DNA of 8,551 nucleotides from Betaproteobacteria bacterium (GTDB taxonomy: Bacteria > Pseudomonadota > Gammaproteobacteria > Burkholderiales > Burkholderiaceae_C), in NCBI GenBank assembly GCA_009927195.1, contig RFNL01000375.1, positions 1-8,551 on the forward strand. The letters run 5' to 3'. Within the stretch, counting starts at the first letter, position 1; each line of letters opens with the position of its first letter. The translations under genes were made by a program, and so were the position numbers. Below the pieces are notes generated by a model. It was not told where the DNA came from and did not search any database. It saw only the letters and a list, made by a program, of their open reading frames with translations. Below are positions 6,786 through 8,551 of the stretch, piece by piece.

Positions 6786-8065
6786 ATGGACATTTTGATC
6801 TTGCTGGGGTCTTTCACCCTGTTGTGCGCCTTGGGCGTGCCAGTGGCCTATGCCCTGGGCTTATCGGCCATTTGTGGCGCCTTGTGGATTGATTTGCCGC
6901 TGGAGGCGATCATGCTCAAGATCTCAGACGGTACCGACGACTTTTCCCTGCTGGCCATTCCGTTTTTTGTGCTCGCCGGCGGCATCATGGCCGAGGGGGG
7001 CATGGCCAACCGCTTGATCAACCTGGCCAAGGTGTTTGTGGGATTTATCCGTGGTGGTTTGGCCCTGGTCAACATCATGGCGTCGACCCTGTTTGGTTGT
7101 ATTTCTGGTTCATCGGTGGCTGACACATCGGCCATTGGCTCGGTGATGATCCCGCAAATGGTCAAGGCCGGCTTTCCCCGTGTGTTTGCCACCAATGTCA
7201 CCATTTGCGGTTCGGTCCAAGCCTTGATGATCCCGCCTTCACACAACGCGGTCATCTACTCGCTGGCCGCTGGTGGTACGGTGTCGGTGGCGCATTTGTT
7301 TTTGGCCGGTATCTTGCCGGGTGTGTTGTTTGGTGTGTGTTTGATCGGTCTGGTTTTGTGGACCTCGCACAAGCGTGGTTACCCCAAGGGGGAGCCAGTG
7401 GCGCTCAAAGACATTCCCAAAATTGTCACCGATGCGCTGTGGGGTTTGGTGACCATCTTCATCATCATGGGTGGTATTTTGTCGGGGGTTTTCACACCCA
7501 CCGAGTCCGCTGCTGTCGCTTGCGTTTATGCGTTTTTGGTCACCTTTTTGGTGTATCGCGACTACAAATGGAGCGAGTTGCCACGCATGGTGCACCGGGT
7601 TGTCAAAACCGTGTCCATGGTGATGATGTTGATCGGTTTTTCCGTGGCCTTTGGTTACATGATGACCTTGATGCAAATACCGGCCAAGATCACCATGTTC
7701 TTTTTGAGCATTTCCGACAACAAATATGTGTTTTTGTTTTTGGCCAATTTGCTGTTGCTGTTGTTGGGCACCTTCATGGACCTGGCACCCATGTTGCTAA
7801 TCTGCACGCCCATTTTCATGCCGGTGATCGCCAAATTGGGCATTGACCCGGTGCACTTTGGCATGATCATGATTTTGAACCTGGGCATTGGCCTGATCAC
7901 CCCCCGGTGGGTCCCACCTTGTTCGTGGGTTGTGCCGTGGGCAAGGTGACGATGGAGCAGGTCTCCAAAGAGTTGTGGCCTTTTTACGGGGCCATGTGCA
8001 TGGCCTTGCTGCTGGTCACCTATGTGCCTGCCTTGTCGCTGTGGTTGCCGGGCCTGCTGAAATAG
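6786..8065 (+). CDS. dctM: TRAP transporter large permease subunit, DctM type, with an apparent one-base frameshift
   Basis: The Na+-coupled transport subunit of the uronate TRAP system, a multi-helix inner-membrane protein. Marks include PFFVLAGGIMAEGGMANRL (59-77), FGCISGSSVADTSAIGSVM (103-121), PPSHNAVIYSLAAGG (150-164), GVFTPTESAAVA (234-245) and LGTFMDLAPMLLI (327-339). In the frame that starts at the ATG (GGAG 6 bases upstream), translation follows the family to Pro373 (codon 7902-7904), then runs into 14 foreign residues and a stop at 7947-7949. Adding one C to the six-C run at 7900-7905 restores a typical C-terminus, ITPPVGPTLFVGCAVGKV and so on to PGLLK and a TAG at 8063-8065, giving about 426 residues, the normal size. 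The remaining sequence is fully conserved in that frame, so this is either a sequencing/assembly indel or a very recent mutation. If real, the last one or two helices are lost and transport is probably abolished. Confidence 0.88.
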
Positions 8066-8072
8066 TCCGCTC

Positions 8073-8551
8073 ATGGCCACGGTTTTGGTCACCCATCCGG
8101 CGGCGCGCTTGTCCACCTACTTTGGTGAGCGCGCGCTGCGTGAATTGCGCGGCTTGGCGCAGGTGCGGCTCAACCCCAGCGATCAAGATTGGGAAGGCCC
8201 GGCCTTGATCGCCGCCGCCCAAGGCTGCGATGTGGTCATCGCCTACCGGCAAACCCGATTTGATGCGGCGGTATTGGCCGCTTTGCCGCAGTTGTTGGGC
8301 GTGTGCCGCTGCGCCATGGACATCCGTACCATCGATGTGCCAGCCGCATCGCGTCATGGCATTTTGGTGACCCGTGCCAGCGCAGGTTTTGGCACCGCGG
8401 TGGCCGAGTGGGTGATGGGCGTGTTGATCGACGCCTCGCGCCACATCAGTGCCGCGCGCATGCAGTACCGAACGGGCGGCCAAGCCCTGGCCTTGATGGG
8501 CAAAGAGCTCAAGGGTGCCACCCTGGGGGTGGTGGGGTATGGCCACATTGG
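8073..8551 (+). CDS. D-isomer-specific 2-hydroxyacid dehydrogenase family protein, N-terminal part (3' end outside window)
   Basis: The reading frame is open from the ATG at 8073 to the window edge, 159 complete codons. The first 100 residues form the catalytic domain start, with CDVVIAYRQTRFDAAVLAALPQL (52-74), and the segment CAMDIRTIDVPAASRHGILVTRASAGFGTAVAEWVMG (80-116) corresponds to the usual SGxGxDNIDxxAAxxxGIxVTNxPG...AVAExxxG hinge region. The NAD-binding Rossmann strand begins as LKGATLGVVGYGHIG (146-160). Catalytic Arg, Glu and His of the family would lie beyond the edge, so activity cannot be judged. It follows the restored dctM stop by 7 bases and belongs to the same operon. Its substrate is unknown: glyoxylate/hydroxypyruvate reductase, phosphoglycerate dehydrogenase-like and 2-ketoaldonate reductase roles are all possible. 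It has no good ribosome site, so coupling to dctM translation is likely, and the dctM frameshift could affect it. Confidence 0.85.
   Translation, partial: MATVLVTHPAARLSTYFGERALRELRGLAQVRLNPSDQDWEGPALIAAAQGCDVVIAYRQTRFDAAVLAALPQLLGVCRCAMDIRTIDVPAASRHGILVTRASAGFGTAVAEWVMGVLIDASRHISAARMQYRTGGQALALMGKELKGATLGVVGYGHI

Noticed and set aside
7900..7949. Programmed ribosomal frameshifting in dctM
   Set aside because: A C-run without a downstream stimulatory structure or family precedent; a simple indel explains the data better.

Overview
The window looks like a piece of a Burkholderiales (probably Comamonadaceae-like) betaproteobacterial chromosome. This is an inference from the G+C-rich coding sequence (roughly 60% by eye), the NagL-type gentisate genes and the DctP-type TRAP transporter set. 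No database search was possible. It holds ten protein genes, two of them cut by the window edges, packed tightly. No gene-free stretch exceeds 300 bases; the longest is the 148-base divergent promoter region at 4196-4343. I found no RNA gene, insertion sequence, CRISPR array or phage-like element.

Left part (1-1426, + strand): the tail of a gentisate 1,2-dioxygenase gene, followed after 14 bases by a zeta-class glutathione transferase of the NagL (maleylpyruvate isomerase) type. These are two steps of aromatic ring degradation through gentisate. The hydrolase for the third step is not in view. Convergent to them, ending only 4 bases away, is an Ogt-type DNA repair methyltransferase gene (1431-1919, - strand).

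Centre and right (2020-8551): a hexuronate/hexarate catabolic locus built around a divergent promoter region. Leftward run an FCD-type GntR regulator and glucarate dehydratase (gudD). Rightward run uronate dehydrogenase (udh), the three TRAP transporter genes dctP, dctQ and dctM, and the start of a D-2-hydroxyacid dehydrogenase gene. The proposed flow is uptake of a uronate such as D-glucuronate through the TRAP system, oxidation by Udh to the aldarolactone, ring opening to glucarate (no dedicated lactonase visible here), then dehydration by GudD to 5-dehydro-4-deoxy-glucarate. Later steps must lie outside the window. The intergenic region carries a 26-base imperfect palindrome that fits as the regulator's operator, lying over candidate promoters for both directions.

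Three features deserve attention: a one-base frameshift in a C-run near the 3' end of dctM; a strong terminator-like hairpin between dctP and dctQ that would favour the binding protein over the membrane subunits; and the operator with overlapping divergent promoters. The pathway itself is known biochemistry. I do not see a clearly new system here.
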